Below, in pieces: positions 24,092 to 32,213 of a stretch of 64,000 bases of DNA (positions are counted from its first letter, which is position 1; each line of letters opens with the position of its first letter). The position numbers and the translations under genes were made by a program. Source of the stretch: Sphingobacteriia bacterium. Lineage in GTDB: Bacteria; Bacteroidota; Bacteroidia; Chitinophagales; Chitinophagaceae. The stretch lies in assembly GCA_017304675.1 (NCBI GenBank), contig JAFKLS010000018.1, positions 496,001 to 560,000 of the forward strand, read 5' to 3'. Below the pieces are notes generated by a model that saw only the letters and a list, made by a program, of their open reading frames with translations, searched no databases and had not been told where the DNA came from.

Positions 24092-26161
24092 ATGAAAATC
24101 AAACTCATTATTATCATCTGCAGTTGGTGCTATTTCATTCAAACAAAAGCAGCGGAGATCAATATTCAATCACCCAATAAAATAATTCAAGTACACATTC
24201 AACAACAAAAAGATGGTTCTGTTTGGTATAGTGTAAGCAGAAAAAACAAAGCGGTTATTCTGCCTTCATCATTCAGCTTTACATTAACAGAGCCCAATGT
24301 TTTATTGCAGCAGTTCAATATAACATCAATCGATTCAAGTTCGGTAAACGAGAGCTGGCAGCCGGTTTGGGGCGAATTGAAAAATATTCAAAACAATTAC
24401 AAGCAGCTTGCATTAACACTTACAGATAAAAACGGTTCTGGCATTATTATAAAATTAGTGTTCAGGGTTTTTGATGATGGTGCTGCTTTCCGGTATGAAT
24501 TTCCTAAACAAAAAAATCTGGATTACTTTATTGTAAAAGATGAATTAACACAATTCAAATTAGCAGGTGATCATAAAACATTTTGGATTCCCGGAGATTT
24601 CGACAGCAATGAATATAGATACAATACAACTAAATTAACGGAAGTAGATGCATTGAAAGCTGTAAAAGACGAAACAGCTATCAGCACACAATTTCCGTTT
24701 AGTGAGAATGGTGTTCAAACTCCTTTGATGATGAAGAGCGATGATGGTTTATATATTAATATTCATGAAGCAGCATTATTGAACTATTCAGCCATGCAAT
24801 TGGTAATAGATAAAAAAACACTTACGCTCACTTCGCAATTGGTGCCGGATGCAGTGGGCAACAAAGCTTATTTACACGCACCCGAAGTAACTCCGTGGAG
24901 AACCATTATTGTTAGCGATAAAGCAACAGATATTCTTGCTTCAAAAATGATTTTGAATTTGAACGAGCCATCAAAAATTAAAGATGTATCCTTTATTCAA
25001 CCACAAAAATTTATAGGTGTTTGGTGGGAAATGTTCAACGGAAAATCTGCTTGGGACTCTGCTTCGGGAAAGCATGGTGCCACTACTGCCAACGTAAAAA
25101 AGTATATTGACTTTGCTGCAAAGCATGGTATTCATGGTGTTTTGGTGGAAGGATGGAACAGGGGTTGGGAAGATTGGTTTGGTAAGTGGAAAGAAAATGT
25201 TTTTGATTTTATTACACCTTACAGTGATTTTGATATTAATGAATTAACTGTTTATGCAAAAGCAAGAAATGTACAGATCATCGCACATCACGAAACATCC
25301 GGAGCTGCTACCAATTATGAAAGATATATGGATACGGCTTATCGTTTCATGATCGATCATCATCAAAATACAGTGAAGACAGGTTATGTAGGAAAAATTA
25401 TTCCGCGAGGAGAGCATCATGATGGGCAATGGATGGTAAATCATTATACGAGAGTTGCGGAAAAAACAGCATCATATAAAATTATGTTAGATGCTCACGA
25501 GCCTGTTAGGCCAACAGGTTTATACAGAACATATCCAAACTGGATGGCTTGCGAAGCCGGACGTGGTACAGAATTCAACGGGTTTAGCCGAGGCAATTTG
25601 CCGGAACACGAAACTATTATGCCTTTTACAAGATGGATGGGTGGGCCGATGGATTATACGCCGGGTATTTTTCATATGAAGCTCACACAATTCGATCCGA
25701 ATAAAAAAGAAATGGTACATACAACGCTAACAAAACAATTGGCCTTTTATGTGGTGATATTTAGTCCTATTCAAATGGCAGCCGATATGCCCGAAAATTA
25801 TGAGGCGCATTTAGATGCATTTAAATTCATTGAAGATGTTGCCGTGAATTGGGATGACACAAAAATATTGGAAGCAGAACCCGGCGATTATGTAACCATT
25901 GCCCGTAAAGCAAAAGATAAAGATGATTGGTTTGTTGGAGGCATTACAGACGAGAACGGAAGAATATCTACCATTGATCTTGGTTTTTTAGATACCAATA
26001 AAAAATATGAAGCAACCATTTACAGAGATGCAGAGGATGCGCACTTTGATACAAACCCTGAAGTGTATGTGATTGAAAAGAAAACAGTAGATAGTAAAAC
26101 CATTTTGAAAATAAAAGAAGCACCCGGTGGTGGTTATGCCATTCGTTTGCAGAAATTATAA
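24092..26161 (+). CDS. susB: GH97 alpha-glucosidase, inverting SusB type
   Basis: This enzyme should release glucose from maltooligosaccharides in the periplasm. It has a signal peptide (about 1-20), an N-terminal beta-sandwich (to about 290), a TIM barrel (about 300-560) and a C-terminal beta domain. Five glutamates fit the calcium and catalytic set of inverting GH97: Glu226 in NIHEAAL, Glu401 in AHHETSG, Glu470 in DAHEPVRP, Glu488 and Glu494 in ACEAGRGTEFN. Spacings among the last four (69, 18 and 6) equal those I recall for Bacteroides SusB. It is not in the sus operon but 14 kb away, monocistronic, with terminators on both sides. Confidence 0.92.
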   Translation: MKIKLIIIICSWCYFIQTKAAEINIQSPNKIIQVHIQQQKDGSVWYSVSRKNKAVILPSSFSFTLTEPNVLLQQFNITSIDSSSVNESWQPVWGELKNIQNNYKQLALTLTDKNGSGIIIKLVFRVFDDGAAFRYEFPKQKNLDYFIVKDELTQFKLAGDHKTFWIPGDFDSNEYRYNTTKLTEVDALKAVKDETAISTQFPFSENGVQTPLMMKSDDGLYINIHEAALLNYSAMQLVIDKKTLTLTSQLVPDAVGNKAYLHAPEVTPWRTIIVSDKATDILASKMILNLNEPSKIKDVSFIQPQKFIGVWWEMFNGKSAWDSASGKHGATTANVKKYIDFAAKHGIHGVLVEGWNRGWEDWFGKWKENVFDFITPYSDFDINELTVYAKARNVQIIAHHETSGAATNYERYMDTAYRFMIDHHQNTVKTGYVGKIIPRGEHHDGQWMVNHYTRVAEKTASYKIMLDAHEPVRPTGLYRTYPNWMACEAGRGTEFNGFSRGNLPEHETIMPFTRWMGGPMDYTPGIFHMKLTQFDPNKKEMVHTTLTKQLAFYVVIFSPIQMAADMPENYEAHLDAFKFIEDVAVNWDDTKILEAEPGDYVTIARKAKDKDDWFVGGITDENGRISTIDLGFLDTNKKYEATIYRDAEDAHFDTNPEVYVIEKKTVDSKTILKIKEAPGGGYAIRLQKL

Positions 26162-26167
26162 AAAGAT

Positions 26168-26195
26168 AAAGGCGCTGAAATTTCAGCGCCTTTAT
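26168..26195. terminator. Terminator palindrome, copy 1 (after GH97)
   Basis: The perfect palindrome GGCGCTGAAATTTCAGCGCC (26171-26190), flanked by AAA and TTT, lies 9 bases after the GH97 stop. It is almost identical to copy 2 at 26712-26741 on the other side of the ORF6N gene; only the centre differs. Confidence 0.85.
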
Positions 26196-26256
26196 TATTC
26201 TTCGCCTTTAAAACCTTTTATTTTCACGGGTTGTTTCGATTTGCTCTGATGTGAAA

Positions 26257-26655
26257 TTAATTCTTTGAGAACTGCAAAATGTTTTCAATGTCTCTGCTAT
26301 TTCCTTTTACTTCTTTTTCAAGTTTGGCAAGCTGAACTAATATTTCTTTATGTGTTAATGCGTATTCTCGCATTTTTACAAATACCCTCACTATTCTAAT
26401 GTTTACATCAATGGCTGTTTTACTATTTAAAATACATGACAACATTGTTACGCCTTGTTCAGTAAAACAAAATGGGACAGCTCCTCCAAAATAACTTTTA
26501 GATGGTATCACATTTTGTGACACCATTTTATCAATTTCTTTTGCATTCATTTCAAACATGAAATCTTTTGGAAAACGCTCGATGTTTCTTTTTACAGCTT
26601 GTTTTAAGGTTCGTGTTTCTAATCCATATAATTCTGCCAAATCTCTATCTAGCAT
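26257..26655 (-). CDS. ORF6N-domain protein, N-terminally short
   Basis: The 132-residue product matches the ORF6N DNA-binding domain of phage-type antirepressor-like proteins: MLDRDLAELYGLETRTL, VKRNIERFPKDFMFE, and FTEQGVTMLSCILNS followed by VNIRIVRVFVKMREY, then a short coiled coil. Full-length relatives carry about 20 more residues before MLDRDLAELYG. The frame upstream of the ATG at 26655 still reads VRNEKV, which is homologous, and then meets a stop 13 codons above the ATG. The gene has therefore lost its extreme N-terminus or uses an unusual start. No phage genes surround it. It lies between two near-identical palindromes. It may be a functional remnant or a decaying gene. Confidence 0.7.
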   Translation of the reverse strand: MLDRDLAELYGLETRTLKQAVKRNIERFPKDFMFEMNAKEIDKMVSQNVIPSKSYFGGAVPFCFTEQGVTMLSCILNSKTAIDVNIRIVRVFVKMREYALTHKEILVQLAKLEKEVKGNSRDIENILQFSKN

Positions 26656-26711
26656 GACTTTTTCATTTCGAACTTTGCCATTCCAACAAATTTAGTTTAA
26701 TGAATATACGT

Positions 26712-26741
26712 AAAAAGGCGCTGAAAATTCAGCGCCTTTTA
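26712..26741. terminator. Terminator palindrome, copy 2 (after the DHS-like gene)
   Basis: GGCGCTGAAAATTCAGCGCC (26717-26736) with flanking A and T runs lies 44 bases past the stop of the minus-strand DHS-like gene and upstream of ORF6N. It is nearly identical to copy 1 at 26168-26195. Confidence 0.85.
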
Positions 26742-26784
26742 TAATCATTTGCTAATCTGCACATTCATTTATTCATCAATTCTC

Positions 26785-27759
26785 TTACCATCCCAAGATC
26801 CATGCAAACATTAATGGTGCAACAATGGTTGCATCGCTTTCAACAATGAATTTTGGTGTATTGATGTCTAACTTACCCCAAGTAATTTTTTCATTAGGAA
26901 CTGCACCACTATAAGAACCGTAGGATGTAGTACTATCGCTTATCTGGCAGAAATAACTCCAGAACGGAACATCATGCCACTCCAAATCCTGGTACATCAT
27001 GGGCACTACACAAATAGGAAAATCTCCGGCAATACCACCACCAATTTGAAAGAAGCCAACACCTTTACCGGCACTGTTTGCTCTGTACCATTCGGTTAAC
27101 CAAACCATATATTCAATACCACTTTTAACAGTGCTTGCTTTCAATTCGTTTTTAATAACATAAGAGGCAAAAATGTTTCCTGTGGTGCTGTCTTCCCAAC
27201 CCGGAACAACAATGGGAATATTTTTTTCTGCAGCAGCCAATATCCAACTGTCTTTAGGATCTATCTCATAATATTGTTTCAGATCACCACTTAAAACAAC
27301 CTTGTATAAAAATTCGTGCGGAAAATATCTTTCACCTTTTGCTTCAGCATCTTTCCATTGTTTCACCAAATGTTTTTGTAAACGGCGGAAAGCTTCTTCT
27401 TCGGGAATACAAGTATCCGTAACACGGTTATAATGATTCTCCAACAAATCCCACTCATCTTGTGGTGTAAGATCTCTGTAATTGGGTACTCTTTTATAGT
27501 GAGAATGGGCTACCAGGTTCATTACATCTTCCTCAAGATTGGCACCCGTACAGCTAATAATGTCTACTTTTCCCTGCCGGATCATTTCTGCTAAAGAAAT
27601 ACCTAATTCGGCCGTACTCATAGCACCCGCCAGGGTAACCATCATTTTACCCCCTTCCAATAAATGTTGTTCGTATCCTTTAGCGGCATCCATTAATGCT
27701 GCAGCATTAAAATGGCGATAATGATGCTGTATAAATTGAGAAACAGGACCTTTATTCAT
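26785..27759 (-). CDS. Deoxyhypusine synthase family protein (probable polyamine enzyme)
   Basis: The 324-residue cytoplasmic protein belongs to the deoxyhypusine synthase fold, which binds NAD and spermidine and transfers an aminobutyl group through a lysine. The active-site block is intact: SGAVPNEKITWGKL contains the W-G-K lysine (Lys296), matching the eukaryotic SGA.PDE.VSWGK pattern. NAD-binding stretches are visible as VTLAGAMSTAELG, SCTGANLEED and FQIGGGIAGDF. Bacteria lack the eIF5A substrate, and bacterial homologues have been tied to homospermidine or related polyamine synthesis; that role is inferred here. It is monocistronic with a good -7 box 21 bases upstream. Confidence 0.85.
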   Translation of the reverse strand: MNKGPVSQFIQHHYRHFNAAALMDAAKGYEQHLLEGGKMMVTLAGAMSTAELGISLAEMIRQGKVDIISCTGANLEEDVMNLVAHSHYKRVPNYRDLTPQDEWDLLENHYNRVTDTCIPEEEAFRRLQKHLVKQWKDAEAKGERYFPHEFLYKVVLSGDLKQYYEIDPKDSWILAAAEKNIPIVVPGWEDSTTGNIFASYVIKNELKASTVKSGIEYMVWLTEWYRANSAGKGVGFFQIGGGIAGDFPICVVPMMYQDLEWHDVPFWSYFCQISDSTTSYGSYSGAVPNEKITWGKLDINTPKFIVESDATIVAPLMFAWILGW

Positions 27760-27779
27760 GATTTATTTGTTTATGGGCG

Positions 27780-27787
27780 CAAAAGTA
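27780..27787 (-). promoter_or_regulatory. -7 box (TACTTTTG) of the DHS-like gene
   Basis: On the minus strand TACTTTTG matches TAnnTTTG exactly and lies 20 bases before the ATG at 27759, giving a short leader. A -33 TTTG at the usual distance is not seen. Confidence 0.45.
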
Positions 27788-27876
27788 ATTTTTTTGGGGA
27801 TTTTTTGGGCATTTACATGATAGAATAACGGGCAGGCCATTCAATTTATCTAATTAAGCATTATTTTGCATTCCCC

Positions 27877-28803
27877 ATGCAAAGAAAAATTAGTGTTCTC
27901 ATCCCCGTTCACAACGAAGAGGGCAATATCAGTGTTATCATAAATGCACTGGAAAAGGTGTTGGCACCTCTGCCCTATCTCTTCGAAGTGGTTTTTGTAG
28001 ATGATGGCAGTACAGATGAAACACTGAAGGAGATTAAAGATATTTCCGAATCAAACAACAGGGTTTTCTATATCTCATTTTCTAAAAATTTCGGGCATCA
28101 GAATGCAATTAAAGCTGGGTTCGACTTTATCAGTGGCGATTGTGTGATCAGTATGGATGGAGATATGCAACATCCTCCATCGCTTATTCCGGAACTTATT
28201 CAAAAATGGGAAGAAGGGTACGATATTGTTTACACCATAAGAAAAGACCATAAAGAGATACCCATGCTTAAACGCCGCACTTCTGAAATGTTTTATAACG
28301 TGATGAACAGGCTGAGTGATATTGATATAGAGAGCGGCACAGCCGATTTCAGATTAATGGATAAAAGTGTGATTAATGTTGTACGAAATTTTAATGAAGC
28401 CGACCTGTTCTGGAGAGGCCTGGTAAAATGGATAGGATTCTCTCAAATAGGTATTGAATACGAGCCTGCCGAAAGAGTGAAGGGAAAATCTAAATACACT
28501 TTCAGAAAAATGTTACAGTTTGCTTTAAGAGGTATTACTTCTTTTAGTACCAAACCATTGGGAATTGCTATTTATCTGGGATTTGTATTTGCATTATTAT
28601 CCCTGTTATACATTCCATACGTTTTCTATAGTATGTATTTTGGCCATACAGTTTCCGGCTGGACCTCCCTGATCGTTACTGTTGTATTCTTTGGCGGTTT
28701 ACAATTAATGATTTTAGGGATACTTGGCGTTTATATTGGAAAGCTTTTTATGCAAAGCAAACAAAGACCTCATTATATAGTAAGAGAATCAAATTTGAAA
28801 TAA
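27877..28803 (+). CDS. GT2 polyprenyl-phosphate glycosyltransferase (DPM1/ArnC/GtrB type)
   Basis: This inner-membrane enzyme is expected to transfer a sugar from a nucleotide donor to a polyprenyl phosphate on the cytoplasmic face. The 308-residue product has a GT-A domain with VFVDDGSTDETL and VISMDGDMQHPP (the DxD-type metal site). Two membrane segments (about 229-253 and 264-291) and a short basic tail follow, the layout of ArnC, GtrB and FlmF-type proteins. It heads a three-gene operon: the next gene is 8 bases away and the third overlaps the second. The sugar cannot be told, but the deacetylase downstream suggests an acylated amino sugar. Confidence 0.88.
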   Translation: MQRKISVLIPVHNEEGNISVIINALEKVLAPLPYLFEVVFVDDGSTDETLKEIKDISESNNRVFYISFSKNFGHQNAIKAGFDFISGDCVISMDGDMQHPPSLIPELIQKWEEGYDIVYTIRKDHKEIPMLKRRTSEMFYNVMNRLSDIDIESGTADFRLMDKSVINVVRNFNEADLFWRGLVKWIGFSQIGIEYEPAERVKGKSKYTFRKMLQFALRGITSFSTKPLGIAIYLGFVFALLSLLYIPYVFYSMYFGHTVSGWTSLIVTVVFFGGLQLMILGILGVYIGKLFMQSKQRPHYIVRESNLK

Positions 28804-28811
28804 TCTAAGAT

Positions 28812-30023
28812 ATGACCACCCCCATACAGTCAAAATTTAGGTTAGAGAATTTTATATACAATAAAAATATCGCCCTGGCCCTTTGGTTTGGATTGGCGTT
28901 TATTGGAATTGTTTTAGAATTATCTCACGACACACCGCCTAATAACTACCTGATCTTTAAAGGTGTTTTTCAACACACCCTGCATCAAACAAACCTGTTT
29001 TTAGAATACCCTAAAGAATATTCAGACGTTAACCATTACGGACCAACCTTTAGCCTGATAATTGCTCCTTTTGCTATGCTACCAGATTATATTGGTTGCA
29101 CTTTATGGGTTTTATTCAACGCCTTTTTTTTATATAAGGCCATACGCAGCCTTCCTATTAATGAGAAATACCAGAATGCAATTTTAATCCTCGCATCACA
29201 CGAACTGTTGCTTTCCTCAGAATGGCAACAAAGTAATGCTATGATCTGCGCATGCATCATTCTCGGCTTCTCTTTCATTCAAAAAGGTAAAGATTTTATT
29301 GCCTTATTTTTTATTCTGCTGGCTACCTTCATAAAACTGTATGGTATTGTTGGGTTTGCCTTTTTCTTTTTCAGCAAAGACAAATTAAAGTTTATAATTT
29401 GGGCAGCAATTTGGAGTATTATATTGTTTGTTGCACCAATGCTTATTACCAAACCTTCTTTTATTGTTCAATCATATGCCGACTGGTACCATGAATTAGT
29501 TTTTAAAGCCGCTAAAAATGTTCGTTTGGATATTAATAACGATTACCAGGATATTTCTGTAATGGGTATGATCAGGCGCGTGTTAGGCTTTACGCATTTT
29601 AAAAATTATCTTATCACTATTCCGGCAGTTTGTATTTTCTTTTCGCAATATTTACAATGGAATTATTTTAAGGATATCCGTTTTAGGGTGTACCTTTTAT
29701 GCCTGGTGCTCATCATGACCGTTATTTATACTACCAGTGCAGAATCGCCAACCTATATCATTGCTTTCCCCGCTGTGTGTATCTGGTACATGCTGCAGGC
29801 CAACAAAAAATGGATAAATATTGTTTTTATTTTTGCCTTATTGCTTACCAGCTTTTCATATTCAGACCTTTTTACACCTTATGTAAGAGATCATATTATC
29901 CGTCCTTATTCCTTAAAGGCTTTGCCTTGTTTCATTATATGGATCATTATTGTAGTGCAAATGTGGAAAAAACAATTTCTTAGTATTGATGAAAAAAAAT
30001 TCACCACTGCTGTAAATGGCTAA
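28812..30023 (+). CDS. Polytopic GT-C-type membrane protein (DUF2029/GT87-like)
   Basis: This 403-residue inner-membrane protein has about nine to ten hydrophobic segments. Its N-terminal region resembles DUF2029/GT87 mannosyltransferases (NHYGPTFSLIIAPFAML, and a loop with ESPTYIIAFPAVC). Such enzymes use polyprenyl-phosphate sugars as donors on the periplasmic side. The first large loop carries HDTPPNNY, a plausible acidic site. It sits 8 bases after a polyprenyl-phosphate-sugar synthase type gene and overlaps the deacetylase gene by 8 bases, so it is the likely user of the lipid-linked sugar. The family call is moderate. Confidence 0.7.
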   Translation: MTTPIQSKFRLENFIYNKNIALALWFGLAFIGIVLELSHDTPPNNYLIFKGVFQHTLHQTNLFLEYPKEYSDVNHYGPTFSLIIAPFAMLPDYIGCTLWVLFNAFFLYKAIRSLPINEKYQNAILILASHELLLSSEWQQSNAMICACIILGFSFIQKGKDFIALFFILLATFIKLYGIVGFAFFFFSKDKLKFIIWAAIWSIILFVAPMLITKPSFIVQSYADWYHELVFKAAKNVRLDINNDYQDISVMGMIRRVLGFTHFKNYLITIPAVCIFFSQYLQWNYFKDIRFRVYLLCLVLIMTVIYTTSAESPTYIIAFPAVCIWYMLQANKKWINIVFIFALLLTSFSYSDLFTPYVRDHIIRPYSLKALPCFIIWIIIVVQMWKKQFLSIDEKKFTTAVNG

Positions 30024-30795
30024 AGAACAATTCATATTGTTAAGTTTCGATGTAGAGGAATTTGATATGCCTTTGGAATATGGGGTTAACATACCTTTTG
30101 AACAGCAATTGCAGATTGGGTATAGCGGATTGGAGAAAATAAAACCCATTATTAACACAGGTAAAACGCCTTCTACATTATTTACAACGGCCAACTATGC
30201 CATGCATTTTCCTGATCAGATAAAAGATTTGGCAATGCAACACGAAATTGCTTCACACACTTTTTATCATTCAAACTTTGCCGATGAACACCTGTTGCAA
30301 TCAAAACAAAAACTGGAAGAAATAACCGGTAAACAAATAGAAGGCCTGCGTATGCCCAGAATGCGTAAGGTAGATTTGAATGAAGTAAAAAAGGCCGGCT
30401 ATACCTACGATTCTTCCATTAACCCAACATGGCTGCCCGGAAGGTATAATAACCTGCATTTAAACAGAACATATTATTACGAAGAGCAGTTATTAAGAAT
30501 TCCTGCCTCTGTTTCCCCAACGTTCAGGATACCGCTTTTTTGGCTATCGTTTAAAAATTTTCCGTATAGTTTCTTTAAAACAATTGCACTGCATACTTTA
30601 CGAAAAGATGGTTATCTCTGTTTATATTTTCACCCTTGGGAATTTACGGATATTACACAAACAGGATTGCCGGCATATACACGGCGGGGTTGCAAAGAAG
30701 TTTTATTACAAAAGCTAGATCATTTAATTACAGCACTTTCCAAAGAAGGAACTTTTATAACCTCGCAACAATTTATACAACTAAAAAAGCTCTGA
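30016..30795 (+). CDS. NodB-type polysaccharide deacetylase
   Basis: This 259-residue protein is a metal-dependent carbohydrate esterase 4-type deacetylase. Motifs in order: SFDVEEFD (Asp12), the metal-binding pair His81 and His85 in SHTFYH, RMPRMRK (112-117), YDSSINPTWLPG, and a C-terminal catalytic His206 in LYFHPWEF. There is no signal peptide, so it should work in the cytoplasm or at the inner membrane face, like ArnD or NaxD, rather than on exported polymer. Its start overlaps the GT-C gene by 8 bases. It probably removes an N-acyl group from the lipid-linked sugar made by the first gene. Confidence 0.85.
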   Translation: MAKEQFILLSFDVEEFDMPLEYGVNIPFEQQLQIGYSGLEKIKPIINTGKTPSTLFTTANYAMHFPDQIKDLAMQHEIASHTFYHSNFADEHLLQSKQKLEEITGKQIEGLRMPRMRKVDLNEVKKAGYTYDSSINPTWLPGRYNNLHLNRTYYYEEQLLRIPASVSPTFRIPLFWLSFKNFPYSFFKTIALHTLRKDGYLCLYFHPWEFTDITQTGLPAYTRRGCKEVLLQKLDHLITALSKEGTFITSQQFIQLKKL

Positions 30796-30839
30796 TAAGA
30801 ATACCAGAGCTAAACTCAACTTCTATTTATTGCTATCTA

Positions 30840-31289
30840 TTACTGTTTTTCGCTTCTTTTAAACTCAGAAACGGTACCATACATATCTACTTTCAGTACA
30901 ATGCTTTCTTTTTGGGTTGTAAAAGACACATAATATTCTTTCCCAGAATCAGCGGTAGTCATTTCAATGGCTTCTTTTAACTCATACGGAGGAAAAGGAT
31001 ATTTTTCTCCAATTACACGAAGTGCTTTCTTAGGCAGTTTGTTAAAATCAATCGCTTTAGATGTTGCTACCAATTCTCCGGCATTGTTATAAAAAGCCTC
31101 AATTTTTTCATCTTCCAAAACAAAAGTGGCTTTTACAAAATCTTTACCAACTTTCCAGCTAACATTTGTAGCATCAGAAAAATCTGTTCTGAATTGACTT
31201 AAAATTCTGTAAGACACGGTTTCATGTGCTGCGAAAGCACTTGTTGTAACGGCAATGGCAATAATTGCTGCCATAATTAATTTTTTCAT
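30840..31289 (-). CDS. PepSY-like periplasmic protein
   Basis: This 149-residue protein has a typical signal peptide (cleaved near AFAAHE, residue 21). Its body resembles PepSY-like/DUF2874 proteins: an N-terminal F..F..A..V.W segment (FRTDFSDATNVSWKVGKDFVKATF), then a repeat-like LPKKALRVIGEKYP and a basic C-terminus. The function is unknown; relatives in Bacteroidota are small periplasmic proteins, some induced by envelope stress. It is monocistronic and convergent with the deacetylase operon. Confidence 0.6.
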   Translation of the reverse strand: MKKLIMAAIIAIAVTTSAFAAHETVSYRILSQFRTDFSDATNVSWKVGKDFVKATFVLEDEKIEAFYNNAGELVATSKAIDFNKLPKKALRVIGEKYPFPPYELKEAIEMTTADSGKEYYVSFTTQKESIVLKVDMYGTVSEFKRSEKQ

Positions 31290-31587
31290 ACTGTTTAGTT
31301 TTAAATTTTATGGTTTTGATTTGTTTGTTTTGACTTTGACAGGTCAAAAATATTTATCTACAGAAGCTTAACGAAGCAGATTGTGATTAGTTACAGCCAT
31401 TTTATGTGGATTGTGATGAGTGGTTTTAACATTTGTGTTAACTCTTGTTAACATTGGTTTGAAACGCTTTACAGAAAAGGATTACAAAAGATTTCTTAAA
31501 GAAATATTAAGGCCATTTTTTAAGTGATGAGGGTATTAATCATTTTTAACAACTGGATAAGTGGTAAATTGAGTCAACACTTTTACA
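31290..31587. other. Longest intergenic region of the window
   Basis: This 298-base divergent gap separates the PepSY-like gene from the AcpH-like gene. I see no gene or RNA in it. It holds short inverted elements (TTGAC...GTCAA near 31335-31352 and paired GTTAAC-type repeats near 31436-31453) that may be regulatory but are A/T-rich and weak. Confidence 0.4.
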
Positions 31588-32184
31588 ATGAATTTCTTAG
31601 CACATGCATATCTTTCTTTTGGCAACGAAGATGTTCTTATTGGTAATATGATCAGCGATTTTGTAAAAGGGAAAGCAAAGGAAAATTACCCGGCATCTGT
31701 ACAGAAAGGAATTATACTTCATAGAGATATTGATGTTTTTACAGATCAGCACGAGGCCACAAAAAACATGAAAAAAATATTTAAACCCGCAGTGGGCTTA
31801 TATGCCGGTGTATTTACAGATATTGTTTATGATTTTTTTCTGGCCAACGATGAAGTGTCTTTTAAATCTGAAAACGAGTTGTACCTGTTTTCCCAGAATA
31901 CATACAATGTATTGCAACGCAATTATAAAATATTGCCAGAAAAGTTTCAGCAACTACTGCCATTTATGCTTCAACAGAACTGGCTATACCATTACAGAAC
32001 CACCGAAGGCATAGAAAAAAGCTTTAAAGGCATTTTCAGGAGGGCTGAATATTTAACTTATAACGAAGTTGCATTCAATATGTTTCTAAACAATCTCGAT
32101 TATTTAAAAAATTGCTATTCCGTTTTTATGCCCCAAGTACATGCCCATACACAAAAAAGACTTACAGAATTATTAACCGAATAG
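31588..32184 (+). CDS. Acyl carrier protein phosphodiesterase family protein (AcpH-like)
   Basis: The 198-residue cytoplasmic protein matches the AcpH (ACP phosphodiesterase) family, an HD-like phosphohydrolase that removes 4'-phosphopantetheine from acyl carrier protein. Family landmarks are MNFLAHAYLSF at the start, IGNMISDFVKG, and GIILHRDIDVFTDQH, which hold the metal-binding His and Asp residues, and later GVFTDIVYDFFLA. The length is normal. It sits alone, 29 bases before the DUF2911 gene, which has its own -7 box. In Bacteroidota the true substrate of this family has not been settled. Confidence 0.85.
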   Translation: MNFLAHAYLSFGNEDVLIGNMISDFVKGKAKENYPASVQKGIILHRDIDVFTDQHEATKNMKKIFKPAVGLYAGVFTDIVYDFFLANDEVSFKSENELYLFSQNTYNVLQRNYKILPEKFQQLLPFMLQQNWLYHYRTTEGIEKSFKGIFRRAEYLTYNEVAFNMFLNNLDYLKNCYSVFMPQVHAHTQKRLTELLTE

Positions 32185-32189
32185 CCTTT

Positions 32190-32197
32190 TATATTTG
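32190..32197 (+). promoter_or_regulatory. -7 box (TATATTTG) before the DUF2911 gene
   Basis: TATATTTG matches TAnnTTTG exactly and lies 16 bases before the ATG at 32214. No TTG is present at the -33 position. Confidence 0.4.
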
Positions 32198-32213
32198 TAA
32201 AAAATAATTCACC

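Noticed and set aside
26257..26655. Prophage remnant around ORF6N
   Set aside because: ORF6N is common in phages, but both neighbours are ordinary metabolic genes and no phage structural gene is present.
31290..31587. Small RNA or extra gene in the longest intergenic gap
   Set aside because: No stable GC-rich hairpin, promoter plus terminator, or coding signal is visible; only weak A/T-rich inverted elements.
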